From DAISJI01 sp964559835 (lineage in GTDB: Bacteria > Acidobacteriota > Terriglobia > Terriglobales > Acidobacteriaceae), in NCBI GenBank assembly GCA_964559835.1, contig CAZLJE010000005.1, forward strand, positions 124,001-188,000: 64,000 nucleotides of DNA, written 5' to 3'. Positions 52,957 through 60,517 of this stretch are shown here, piece after piece (the stretch's first letter is position 1; each line of letters starts with the position of its first letter). The notes under the pieces were generated by a model. It was not told the DNA's origin, searched no databases, and saw only the letters and a program-made list of their open reading frames with translations. Made by a program: the position numbers and the translations under genes.

Positions 52957-53474
52957 GACGACCGTTCGATCGCGAACACGACGTTCTTCTTCACTGTTCC
53001 GTCGCTGCCCGGCCGATCCACCATGCGCAGGAATCGGCCGCCGATCTTCTCGACCGCTTTTTGTGAGCGCAGGTTGTTCTCGCCCACGACGAACACCACG
53101 CGGTCGACGAACTGGAAGGCGTGGTCGAGCATGAGGCGCTTCATCTCCCCGTTGTAAGCGCCGCCCCAGAATTCGCGGGTCAGGAAGGTGAAGCCGATCT
53201 CTATCTGCGATTCCTCGGGAATGAGATCGTGATAGCGCGTGCTGCCGATCATGCGCCCGCTCTTGCGGTCGATGACGGCAAAGGCGCCGCCGGATTCGAT
53301 GGCGCCGTCGAAGTAGCGTTGGAACACCGGGCGCGTGTAGCGGTCACATTCCGGATGCTGCTCCCAGATGAGCGGGTCGCCGGCGGCTGCGAAGAGGGCG
53401 TCGTAGTCCTCGCGCCGGAGCGGACGCAGTTCGACCAATTCTCCGGTGAGTGTCGGCTGGAATTCGAAATCCAT
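52914..53474 (-). CDS. GNAT family N-acetyltransferase (RimJ/RimL-like)
   Basis: ~186 residues. N-terminal ELRPLRREDYDALFAAAGD, then MIGSTRYHDL, IEIGFTFLTREFWGGAYNGEMKRLML (the acetyl-CoA binding helix region) and the C-terminal strand VVGENNLRSQKAVEKIGGRF. Acetylates amines of proteins or small molecules. Its 3' end overlaps the 3' end of the SDR gene by 43 bp on the opposite strand. ATG 53474 was chosen; upstream starts at 53498 and 53552 would add a Cys-rich leader unlike the family. Confidence 0.9.
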   Translation of the reverse strand: MDFEFQPTLTGELVELRPLRREDYDALFAAAGDPLIWEQHPECDRYTRPVFQRYFDGAIESGGAFAVIDRKSGRMIGSTRYHDLIPEESQIEIGFTFLTREFWGGAYNGEMKRLMLDHAFQFVDRVVFVVGENNLRSQKAVEKIGGRFLRMVDRPGSDGTVKKNVVFAIERSSYRPPVTSRNAPVV

Positions 53475-53548
53475 GGTGTTACAGGTGCAGGAAGGCATTA
53501 TATCGCCGGGCGGCCTGAACAGCGGCGACCGGGCGCCTGGTGACGTGC

Positions 53549-53563
53549 TCACATATCGTGTGA
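53549..53563. promoter_or_regulatory. Inverted motif TCACA-N5-TGTGA upstream of tatA
   Basis: TCACA and TGTGA arms, followed by CGAG. A second copy with a 6-bp centre lies downstream of tatA at 53822-53837. The arms are in the reverse order of a CRP site. Confidence 0.45.
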
Positions 53564-53616
53564 CGAGCCGAGCAGCTTTTTGATAGAGTCAGTGTTTACC
53601 CATCGAGGAGAGGTTT

Positions 53617-53793
53617 ATGTTTGAAGGATTGTTCCAGCCCACTCATCTGCTGGTGATCGCGATCATCGCGGTGTTCGTCTTCGGCCCGAAGAAGCTGCCG
53701 GAACTCGGCAAAGGTTTGGGCGACGGCATCCGCTCGTTCAAGGACGCGATGAACGGCGACGAACCGAAGAAGGACGACGCCCCGAAAGCTTAG
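53617..53793 (+). CDS. tatA: Tat translocase subunit TatA (separate from tatC)
   Basis: 58 residues from ATG 53617 after GAGGAGAGG. One transmembrane helix (HLLVIAIIAVFVFGPKKLPEL), an amphipathic helix (GKGLGDGIRSFKDAMNG) and a short acidic/lysine tail. TatA oligomers form the protein-conducting part of the Tat system. The usual tatABC order is broken: the tatB-like and tatC genes are 43 kb away at 9658-10741. The two TCACA-N-TGTGA motifs flank this gene. Confidence 0.93.
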   Translation: MFEGLFQPTHLLVIAIIAVFVFGPKKLPELGKGLGDGIRSFKDAMNGDEPKKDDAPKA

Positions 53794-53821
53794 GCGGCCC
53801 CAAGTTCGATCTGGCCATCGG

Positions 53822-53837
53822 TCACAATACCGTGTGA
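53822..53837. promoter_or_regulatory. Inverted motif TCACA-N6-TGTGA downstream of tatA
   Basis: Followed by CGTAG, like the upstream copy at 53549. It is 41 bp from the -10 box of the PPDK-like gene. Confidence 0.4.
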
Positions 53838-53877
53838 CGTAGCCGCGATAGCCGGCAAGTGCGCGGGCAATCGGACG

Positions 53878-53883
53878 TAAAAT
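53878..53883 (+). promoter_or_regulatory. Candidate -10 box of the PPDK-like gene
   Basis: TAAAAT ends 6 nt before the ATG at 53890, which would give a leaderless message. No -35 hexamer is clear. Confidence 0.4.
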
Positions 53884-53889
53884 CCAGCC

Positions 53890-56544
53890 ATGCAGGCCGG
53901 GGCGCATGGCGGGATCCGCGACTATCACGTCCGCGGAAATTACTTTAACCAGCACAGCCGCCGTTTCCGCAAAGAGCGTTACTCGCCGGTCCCGTACTCG
54001 GTGGCCTACGAGCCGCCGATCGTTGATTTCACGTTCGACGACGGGACGACCGGCAGCGTCAAAGCCAGCGAAGTCGATATCCCGCTGCTCTGCCAGCGCG
54101 ACTACGAGCTGGGTAAGGCCTATCTCGAACTGATCATCCGGGCGCGACGCGGAGACAGCGGCGCGGCGAGCGAGGTAGCGGCCGCGCTCAACCAGTTCCC
54201 CTGGCTCACGACACCTTCCGACGAACCACCCCCGCAGGAAACGCGTTTCGTCGTGCCGTCGACGAGCGACGAGAAGCACTCCGAGATCGACATCAGCCAG
54301 AAGGGATTTGTCCTGCTCAAGCTGACGCAAAAGGGCTATCCCGTTCCCGACTTCGTGGTCCTCACCGCCGACGCATACAACGACGCGGCGAATATCGAGC
54401 GGCACCTGGAGGACGCGATCGCGCAGTTGGAAGTACTGACCATGCAGTCGTTGCGCCGCGGCGACCCGCTGGTGTTCGCGATGCGCTGCGCCACCCCCAG
54501 CTACATCCCCGGCGTAATGGACACGTTCCTGAACGTCGGCGTGACCGAGCTGTCTCTTCCCTGCCTCAGGGACATGTACGGCGCGGAACCTGCGCACCGG
54601 ATGTTTCTCAACATGCTTCGCAATCTTGCGGAAGCGCTGGAGCAGGACACCATCGTCGGCGACGCTGTCCCACGCGACCTCGCGCCCGAACAGGTGTCGC
54701 GATTGATCGACCGCTTGTCGGAGGGGATCCGCAAGAGCGATCGACGCCTGATCGAGGACCCGTTCCATCAAGCCGCATTCTTCGCCAGACTGGCGTACAA
54801 GCATTACGAAGAGAACCTCGACCTGGTCTCGACGCTCTGCCGCGGAAAAGAACATTCGCCGAGCCTCATCCTGCAGAAGATGGTCTGCACTGTGCGCCAC
54901 GAAAGAGCTTACGCGGGCGTTCTCTACAGCCGGCACACGCAGACCGGCGAAGGCATGGAGTTGCAGACGGCGCGCAACATCTTCGGTGAGGAGATGATGA
55001 CCGGCACGGCCGAAATCGAGGCCACCGCGTTCGACGACCGCGAGGCGGTGAAGGACTCGTTTCCGGCGGTGTACCACTTCGCGCCGCAGCTTCCGGAACT
55101 GGAGCGCGAGTTCGAGTGTCCGGTCACGATCGAGTTCGCGGTCGAAGCGACGCCGCGGTACGAGTGGTTCGCGCTGCTGCAACTCAACGAAACCGGCATC
55201 GCGGGCCGGGCGGCGCTGACGGCGGTCGTCGACATGCACAAAGCGGGCGCGATCTCGCGACAGCGCGTCACCGAACTCATCCGCCCGTACCACCTGAAGC
55301 AGCTCACCAGCGACACGATCGACCAGGAAGCGTTCAACACTCTGACGAGTTTCTCGAGCGGCGTGAGCGTGCTGCCGCGCTCGGCGGTTTCGGCGCGCGT
55401 CTACTTCACCGGGGATTCGGCGCTTACGGCGAAAACGCAGGGCGAGAAGGTATGCCTGTGCAAGAAGACGTTCGTGCCAACCGACACGGTGGTGATGCGC
55501 GAGGTGGACGCGATCCTCAGCTTAACGTCGGCGGCAGTCCACGTGGTCACCATCTGCCAGAGCCTCGGCATCCCCGCGCTGCTCAACCTGGAGAACGAGG
55601 GAGTCGTTCTGCATCTGGACGGCAGGCTGGTCAATCCGGCGGGCAGCGTCATCCGCGAAGGCGACTGGGTGACGATCTCGTCGCGCAGGCACTCCGTATA
55701 CCAGGGCAGCGCGAAATACACTCCGGCGCGCCTGCTTCGATACATGCGCGGCGAAAAAGTGGAGATGGACCCCGAGGAACAAAGAATGTTCTCGTCGGTC
55801 GCCTACGCCTATCGCTACTACCAGCAGTTGGTGCGCGGCCTGACCATCGACCAGATCGCCAGCCTGAGCGAGGTGACGCGTCTGGTGAATTTCGAATTGC
55901 GCGGCGAGTCCGAAGAGGCACGCCAGCTTGTCAACGGCTGGTTCGACGAGCGCGAGAACCTGTACGTCGAAGAGGTGCTGAAGAGCGACATCGGCGACCA
56001 CCTTGGGCAAAGCAACGTTTTCGAGATGCTGACGCTCGACCGCAAGATCCGGTTCTTCAAGGCGGCGCTGACGAAGCTCACACGCGAGCACAAATCGGGA
56101 TACGAGGCGGGCGCGTTCATGCTCGGACGCTTTCTCTCGCAGCGATTTCCGGTCGCGTTCTGGAAATGCTTCAGTTCCTCGCAGATCGCGCTTCTGGTGA
56201 ACGAGTGGGTGCTGTTCGAGAAATACATGCAGCTCCTGCACAACGTCGGGGAACGAAAAGTGCTGCAAGCGCGCAAGAAGATATTGAAGGAAGGATTGGA
56301 CCAGGTGTCATTGCACACCGGCAACGTGAAGTGCCTCATCACCGTCAAGCTCAGCGGCATTCCGCTGGATGAGACTCGCAAGAGCCTGCCGGAGACGAGC
56401 GATCCGCAATCGGCGCGCGTGCTGGAGTTGCTCCAGCAACCTTATAAAGAGTTCTACAACTTCCGGGCCGAGTGGTCGGTGGGCGAGCTCAAGAAGATCT
56501 GCACGGGCGAGAACCTGCCGGTGCCGGCCCCGGAAGATGTGTAA
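53890..56544 (+). CDS. PPDK-like protein lacking the C-terminal PEP/pyruvate barrel
   Basis: 884 residues. Residues 1-130 are unlike PPDK. Residues ~135-440 match the PPDK ATP-grasp domain (QKGFVLLKLTQKGYPVPDFVV, FAMRCATPSYIPGVMDTFLNVG, ILQKMVCTVRHERAYAGVLYSR). Residues ~490-610 match the phosphohistidine swivel domain: SARVYFTGDSALTAKTQGEK, then a degenerate TSAAVHVVTICQSLGIPAL with His551 in the catalytic position. The C-terminal ~270 residues are helical and not the normal PEP/pyruvate-binding TIM barrel. It may be a phosphotransferase with another acceptor or a non-catalytic homologue. Its neighbour is an enolase fusion. Confidence 0.85.
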   Translation: MQAGAHGGIRDYHVRGNYFNQHSRRFRKERYSPVPYSVAYEPPIVDFTFDDGTTGSVKASEVDIPLLCQRDYELGKAYLELIIRARRGDSGAASEVAAALNQFPWLTTPSDEPPPQETRFVVPSTSDEKHSEIDISQKGFVLLKLTQKGYPVPDFVVLTADAYNDAANIERHLEDAIAQLEVLTMQSLRRGDPLVFAMRCATPSYIPGVMDTFLNVGVTELSLPCLRDMYGAEPAHRMFLNMLRNLAEALEQDTIVGDAVPRDLAPEQVSRLIDRLSEGIRKSDRRLIEDPFHQAAFFARLAYKHYEENLDLVSTLCRGKEHSPSLILQKMVCTVRHERAYAGVLYSRHTQTGEGMELQTARNIFGEEMMTGTAEIEATAFDDREAVKDSFPAVYHFAPQLPELEREFECPVTIEFAVEATPRYEWFALLQLNETGIAGRAALTAVVDMHKAGAISRQRVTELIRPYHLKQLTSDTIDQEAFNTLTSFSSGVSVLPRSAVSARVYFTGDSALTAKTQGEKVCLCKKTFVPTDTVVMREVDAILSLTSAAVHVVTICQSLGIPALLNLENEGVVLHLDGRLVNPAGSVIREGDWVTISSRRHSVYQGSAKYTPARLLRYMRGEKVEMDPEEQRMFSSVAYAYRYYQQLVRGLTIDQIASLSEVTRLVNFELRGESEEARQLVNGWFDERENLYVEEVLKSDIGDHLGQSNVFEMLTLDRKIRFFKAALTKLTREHKSGYEAGAFMLGRFLSQRFPVAFWKCFSSSQIALLVNEWVLFEKYMQLLHNVGERKVLQARKKILKEGLDQVSLHTGNVKCLITVKLSGIPLDETRKSLPETSDPQSARVLELLQQPYKEFYNFRAEWSVGELKKICTGENLPVPAPEDV

Positions 56545-56546
56545 AA

Positions 56547-56575
56547 GCAGTTGCTAGTTGCCAGTTGCTAGTTGC
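56547..56575. repeat. Direct heptamer repeat (AGTTGCN units)
   Basis: CAGTTGC, TAGTTGC, CAGTTGC and TAGTTGC at 7-nt spacing directly after the PPDK-like stop codon. No complementary arm is nearby. Confidence 0.8.
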
Positions 56576-56637
56576 GAGACCTCGTTTCCGAGTCGCATCG
56601 CGGCCCCCAGTGGCAAGGGGGCTTTGTTGTTATCTCT

Positions 56638-56646
56638 TGCTATAAT
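56638..56646 (+). promoter_or_regulatory. Extended -10 promoter of the VWA gene
   Basis: TGC-TATAAT, a TGn-extended -10 element, ends 12 nt before ATG 56659. Transcription would start ~6 nt before the start codon, so no Shine-Dalgarno is possible. Confidence 0.6.
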
Positions 56647-56658
56647 CCGTGCCCAATT

Positions 56659-57636
56659 ATGCGGATTCTATTCATCTGCGCAGCCCTAATTCTATTGTCA
56701 CCCGCTGCTTTAGACGCCCAGGACCCGCCATGTCCAGAGCGCACCTTCCCTCTCTCGATTATCGGCCGTGACGGGAACATCCCTCTCGATCTGAGCACGA
56801 AAGACATTGAGATTGAATCAAGGCATAAGCTTCTACAGGTCGATCATTTGCGGCTTGGCACCGGACCGAAGCATGTCGCCATACTTCTGGACACCAGCGG
56901 TAGCATGCACGGGGGTTATGATCACGCCCAAGCTAAGATGCTGTTGGCCACCACCGCATTGATGGACGCGCTTAAGAATCTGCCTGAGAACGTTTCGATT
57001 GCATTGTTTACGTTTAACGCTGGCGTGCAAAGCGAGTTCGATTTTTCGGCGCAGCGGCAACAGATAGTAGCTGCAGCAGCTGATATCCGAAAGCGGGCCG
57101 ACAGCTTACCTCGTGGACGAACTGCGCTGTGGGATGCAATAGCCAGTGCACTCGGCTCGGTTCCCCATGCCGCTCCTGGCGACGCAATCTACGCAATAAC
57201 AGACGGCGACGATAATAGCAGCCGCGTTAGTCGCGAAACAGTCGAACACCAGCTTCAGGTCGCAGGCGTTCGCTTGTACCTATTTTTGCTCCCCGAGGTG
57301 TTTAACGGCGGACTCGTCTATGCTCCCAGTCAAGAAGCGAGAGGGCTTGCGGAATCGACGGGCGGAGCCGTCTTACGTGTACCGTCCAATGTTCTTGCAA
57401 CCCTAAGCATTGGCCACACAACTGATTTTGCGCTCACTGCAGAGCAACAACGGGCCGTTGCCGCAGCGTCGAGTTCAATGTACCGGCTAATGTCCAGCCC
57501 GTATCTGGTTGACGTGAACGTCCCAGCGACCCTGAAAAAACCGCAAGGATGGAAACTGATCCTAACCGATGCCAAAGTGCGGCAGAACGTGTACGTCTAC
57601 TTCCCACGACAACTTGTGCCGTGTCGCATTAACTAG
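56659..57636 (+). CDS. Secreted VWFA-domain protein (acidobacterial VWFA-related type)
   Basis: 325 residues. Signal peptide (ILFICAALILLSPAALDAQ), then a von Willebrand A domain with the MIDAS motif DTSGS (residues 78-82, ILLDTSGSMHGG) and an ITDGDDNSSRVS strand. The C-terminal part (~240-325) is a small beta domain. VWA domains bind proteins through a metal ion. By eye, base composition is clearly lower in GC than the neighbours, and codon use is more even, which may reflect horizontal transfer. The gene is probably expressed from a leaderless message. Confidence 0.88.
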   Translation: MRILFICAALILLSPAALDAQDPPCPERTFPLSIIGRDGNIPLDLSTKDIEIESRHKLLQVDHLRLGTGPKHVAILLDTSGSMHGGYDHAQAKMLLATTALMDALKNLPENVSIALFTFNAGVQSEFDFSAQRQQIVAAAADIRKRADSLPRGRTALWDAIASALGSVPHAAPGDAIYAITDGDDNSSRVSRETVEHQLQVAGVRLYLFLLPEVFNGGLVYAPSQEARGLAESTGGAVLRVPSNVLATLSIGHTTDFALTAEQQRAVAAASSSMYRLMSSPYLVDVNVPATLKKPQGWKLILTDAKVRQNVYVYFPRQLVPCRIN

Positions 57637-57743
57637 TCCCCGGATCTGGCATACGAGCTCCCGCGCGATGTGGAGTGTGTGTCCTGCCGTGCCACATACG
57701 GAGTCACGTCAAGGCGATTCAGTGAAGCCGTGCCCTGTCACAT

Positions 57744-60167
57744 TCAGTCCGCGTGCACGGCTTCCATGATTTTCACGCCGTACAAATAATCGCGGTCGAT
57801 GTTCCCTTCCATGTCGCGCAGGACGTCGGGCAGTTCGCTGCCGTCGCGCGCGGCGACCAGACGACCGAGCGCCAGCGACACTGACAGCACCGCGTTCATG
57901 CCCAGGTTCGCCTTGCGCTGCATGATGGCGATCTTGTCGTCCGGTGAAGCATCGCGAGCGATCTTCCCGCGCTTTTCCGCCAGGTCGAGTTCGAGCAGCA
58001 GGAGTTCGCGATCGATGTCGCCGAGCGACCCCAGTGAGCCGATCTTCTTACCGAGGAAGAGCGGCGCCACGACCTGCGTTACGTTGGCGACGGCATTCAG
58101 GCAGCCCTTGCCGCCGTAGCGCTTGGCGCGCACCCACAGCTCGGCGAGTTCCGGGTTCTCCTTGGCGAGCACGTCGCCCTTGAGGTCGGGGAGGAAGCGG
58201 TAGGTTCTATCCTTGTCGTTGTACTTGAAGTATTGCGGGTACTTCCGCGTCAGGGGGCCGGCCTCGATGATGCTGTCCACGAGATGGATGGCCTCGTCGG
58301 TCCCGGCGGAGGTGCCGAGCGGCGTCGCGGCCGCGAACTTCATGCCATTGTCGAGCATGACCGTGACACCGACGGTGGGGATGCCGGCGTTGGTGGGCTC
58401 TTCGTGGGCGAAGATGTCGGCGATGGTGAGGTCTGGATCGAGCCTGCGCGTGACCTTGATCCCCTTTTTGGCCGCCTCGATCAGCTCGACGATACGTCCG
58501 TACTTCACCAGGCGCTCGGTATTCGCACCGCCGCCGCATTTCAAACCGAGCGCGCCGACGGCGAAACTGATATCGGCCTCCATCACTTCGTTCGGCGACT
58601 TCGAGCGATGCGACACCACCAGCGCCAGCCCCATGTCTTTGGCGACACGGGTTGCCAGCAGCGTTTCACTGAGCGTACCGATCTGGTTGGCTTTGATCAG
58701 CGCGGTGTTGATCAGCCCTTCTTCGGCGCAACGTTTGATCGTGGAATCCTTCGTGGTGACGAGGTCGTCGCCGATGATGAGGATCTCCTGGTCGAGCCGC
58801 TTCATCAGCTTCTTCCAGCCTTCGTAGTCGTCCTCGGCGAACGGGTCTTCGAGCGAGACGATCGGGTATTTCTTCACCCACTCGGTGTAGAGGTCGACCA
58901 GCTCGTCGGTGGTCATCACCTTCGGGTCTTCGGCGCGCCAGAACAGGTAAAGTCCGACCGAATCGTTTTCGCCCGTCTTCTCGCGATAGGCATTGCTGAG
59001 TTCGCTGGCAGCGGAATCCAGTGCGAGCACGACGTCGCGGTCGGGAATGAATCCGCATTGCTCGATCGCCTGCACCGCGACGCGCAGGGCGCGCTCCTCG
59101 GGAAGGATGTCATTCGCCTCGCGCGAATACGACGCGACGATGCCGCCCTCCAACCCGATGCCGACGAAATTCAAACCCTCGGAGTCCTGGATGATCTGGA
59201 TGGCGCGGCTTTGCAGCATGTTCGTGACGCGCTGCGCCTCGACGTAGTCGCGCGCGGTGAGCGGCAGGAACATCAGTTCCTGGAAACTCAGGTTGCCGCC
59301 CATCTCCTCGGTGTGGCGGCCGCCCATGATGGAGTTGCGGAACTCCCAGGGCGCGAAGACGATCCGGCCGTCCGGCAGTTCGACTTCCTGCAACCGGTGC
59401 AGGCGCAGCTTGCGCCGCAACTCCGCCGGGTTGACGGCACGCGCATCGGCTGCTCGCGCCGGTTCCGACGCCTTTACCTCCGCCGCGCGCGCCGCCGCTT
59501 CACGCTCACGGTCGCGGAATGCCTTGTACTTTCCGGGATCGGCGAGCAGGAAATCGAACATCGCCACCGCGCCGATGGTGAACAGCAAACGTCCGATATA
59601 GACCGCGAGCGGCACGTGCTGGTACATACCGAGCGCGACCAGGATGATGCCCGGCGGCAGTCCGATCAGGCTCAGGACAAGGCTGGCGCGCGGGCCGGCC
59701 GCGGAAACGGCCAGGTTCTGCGTCTTCACGCTCGGGTGGAAGCTGCCGGCTTCCTTGTTCACGCCCTTGAACTTACCCCAGGGGATCGTCACGAACATAC
59801 CCAGATACCACATCCAGCGGCCGAAGAATCCTTCGTTGATCTTCGCTTGCGCCGGTCCGGCGAGTTCCGGCCGCAGGTTGTTGGTGCGCACCGCCGCCAG
59901 GTAATGCCCGATCTCGTGGATGGCAATGTTGCAGTGCCACGCCGCGTACCAGATCGCAGCCGAGATCAGCACCTCCGCGCTGAGAAACATCTCGCGAACG
60001 ACGTCGGAACGCGACGAAATGTTGGGCGAGATGCTGAGCAGCGAAGTGAGGAACGCCGCATGGAAAGAGACGAGCTTGTGGTTGGCGATGATCCAGCCGC
60101 GGTCGAGGCGAGGGATGTCGTGCTCCTGTGGCCGGATGCGTGCGAAGAGGCTTTTCAGGAAGTTCAT
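57744..60167 (-). CDS. Membrane M50-like metallopeptidase fused to a circularly permuted enolase
   Basis: 807 residues. Residues ~30-215: an M50/site-2-protease-like membrane domain with HEIGH (84-88), a SAAGP loop (155-159) and LLADPGKYK (Asp210, likely third zinc ligand), with about four transmembrane segments. Residues ~215-265: charged Ala/Arg/Glu linker. Residues ~275-565: the enolase catalytic barrel, with H285, E297, E340 (LEGG), D384 (LALDSAASE), E440 (SLEDPF), D467 (GDDLVTT), K492 (LIKANQIGTLSET), H520-R521-S522 (SHRS) and K543. Residues ~570-790: the capping domain that is N-terminal in all normal enolases, with IPTVGVTVMLDNG, AAATPLGTSAGTDEA, NAVANV and NLGMNAVLSVSLAL. So the enolase is circularly permuted, with all catalytic residues I checked present. 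A clear ribosome site (AAGGGGCC) precedes ATG 60167. Confidence 0.9.
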   Translation of the reverse strand: MNFLKSLFARIRPQEHDIPRLDRGWIIANHKLVSFHAAFLTSLLSISPNISSRSDVVREMFLSAEVLISAAIWYAAWHCNIAIHEIGHYLAAVRTNNLRPELAGPAQAKINEGFFGRWMWYLGMFVTIPWGKFKGVNKEAGSFHPSVKTQNLAVSAAGPRASLVLSLIGLPPGIILVALGMYQHVPLAVYIGRLLFTIGAVAMFDFLLADPGKYKAFRDREREAAARAAEVKASEPARAADARAVNPAELRRKLRLHRLQEVELPDGRIVFAPWEFRNSIMGGRHTEEMGGNLSFQELMFLPLTARDYVEAQRVTNMLQSRAIQIIQDSEGLNFVGIGLEGGIVASYSREANDILPEERALRVAVQAIEQCGFIPDRDVVLALDSAASELSNAYREKTGENDSVGLYLFWRAEDPKVMTTDELVDLYTEWVKKYPIVSLEDPFAEDDYEGWKKLMKRLDQEILIIGDDLVTTKDSTIKRCAEEGLINTALIKANQIGTLSETLLATRVAKDMGLALVVSHRSKSPNEVMEADISFAVGALGLKCGGGANTERLVKYGRIVELIEAAKKGIKVTRRLDPDLTIADIFAHEEPTNAGIPTVGVTVMLDNGMKFAAATPLGTSAGTDEAIHLVDSIIEAGPLTRKYPQYFKYNDKDRTYRFLPDLKGDVLAKENPELAELWVRAKRYGGKGCLNAVANVTQVVAPLFLGKKIGSLGSLGDIDRELLLLELDLAEKRGKIARDASPDDKIAIMQRKANLGMNAVLSVSLALGRLVAARDGSELPDVLRDMEGNIDRDYLYGVKIMEAVHAD

Positions 60168-60217
60168 AGAGGCCCCTTGAACCGAAAGATGGTCGGCCCT
60201 GGTCGAATGAGGCTTCG

Positions 60218-60223
60218 ATTATA
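60218..60223 (-). promoter_or_regulatory. -10 box (TATAAT) of the enolase-fusion gene
   Basis: A perfect TATAAT on the minus strand, about 50 nt before ATG 60167. No -35 hexamer is found at the right distance; a CRP-like site lies there instead. Confidence 0.6.
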
Positions 60224-60245
60224 GGAATTTCAGGCCTCCGGCTTC

Positions 60246-60261
60246 TGTGAGATACGTCACT
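60246..60261. promoter_or_regulatory. CRP/FNR-like binding site of the enolase-fusion gene
   Basis: TGTGA-GATACG-TCACT has the GTGA-N6-TCAC core of CRP-family sites. Its centre is about 42 bp upstream of the start predicted from the TATAAT box, the class II activator position. Confidence 0.55.
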
Positions 60262-60517
60262 CCCGCCAGCGCATTTGGGAGGTAATGAGGGACGAGGATC
60301 AACGGGCGAGGAGGTGAGAGGACTGGTTACTTTGCAGGTCTGAGAATCATTGCTTCAATCTGGGCGAATCCGTCTCATGTTGCGACTTGAGACACTCAGC
60401 GGGTTGTGCACGGATCACGTCCTTTCCGCATATCGCTGATTCCGAACGGCTTCTTTAGTTACTAACGACACTAGCCGAATGGGTACCGATGGCAGGAGGC
60501 GTGCAACTTCTTGCGGC

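Larger units (their letters stand above)
60168..60517. other. 350-bp spacer between divergent enolase-fusion and pilin-like genes
   Basis: No gene is seen. It contains the -10 box and the CRP-like site of the enolase-fusion gene (60218-60261). The 250 bp nearer the pilin gene show no clear promoter or riboswitch. Confidence 0.5.

Noticed and set aside
53596..55293. Long open frame opposite tatA and the PPDK-like gene
   Set aside because: It would cover both genes on the other strand and has no recognisable domain.
53890..56544. PPDK-like protein as catalytically dead through loss of the swivel histidine
   Set aside because: Aligning HVVTICQSLG with HAAVVARGMG keeps the histidine (His551), so loss is not supported.
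58233..60224. Long open frame (~663 codons) opposite the enolase fusion
   Set aside because: Shadow frame of a gene with clear domains. Composition is arginine/aspartate-rich with no motifs.
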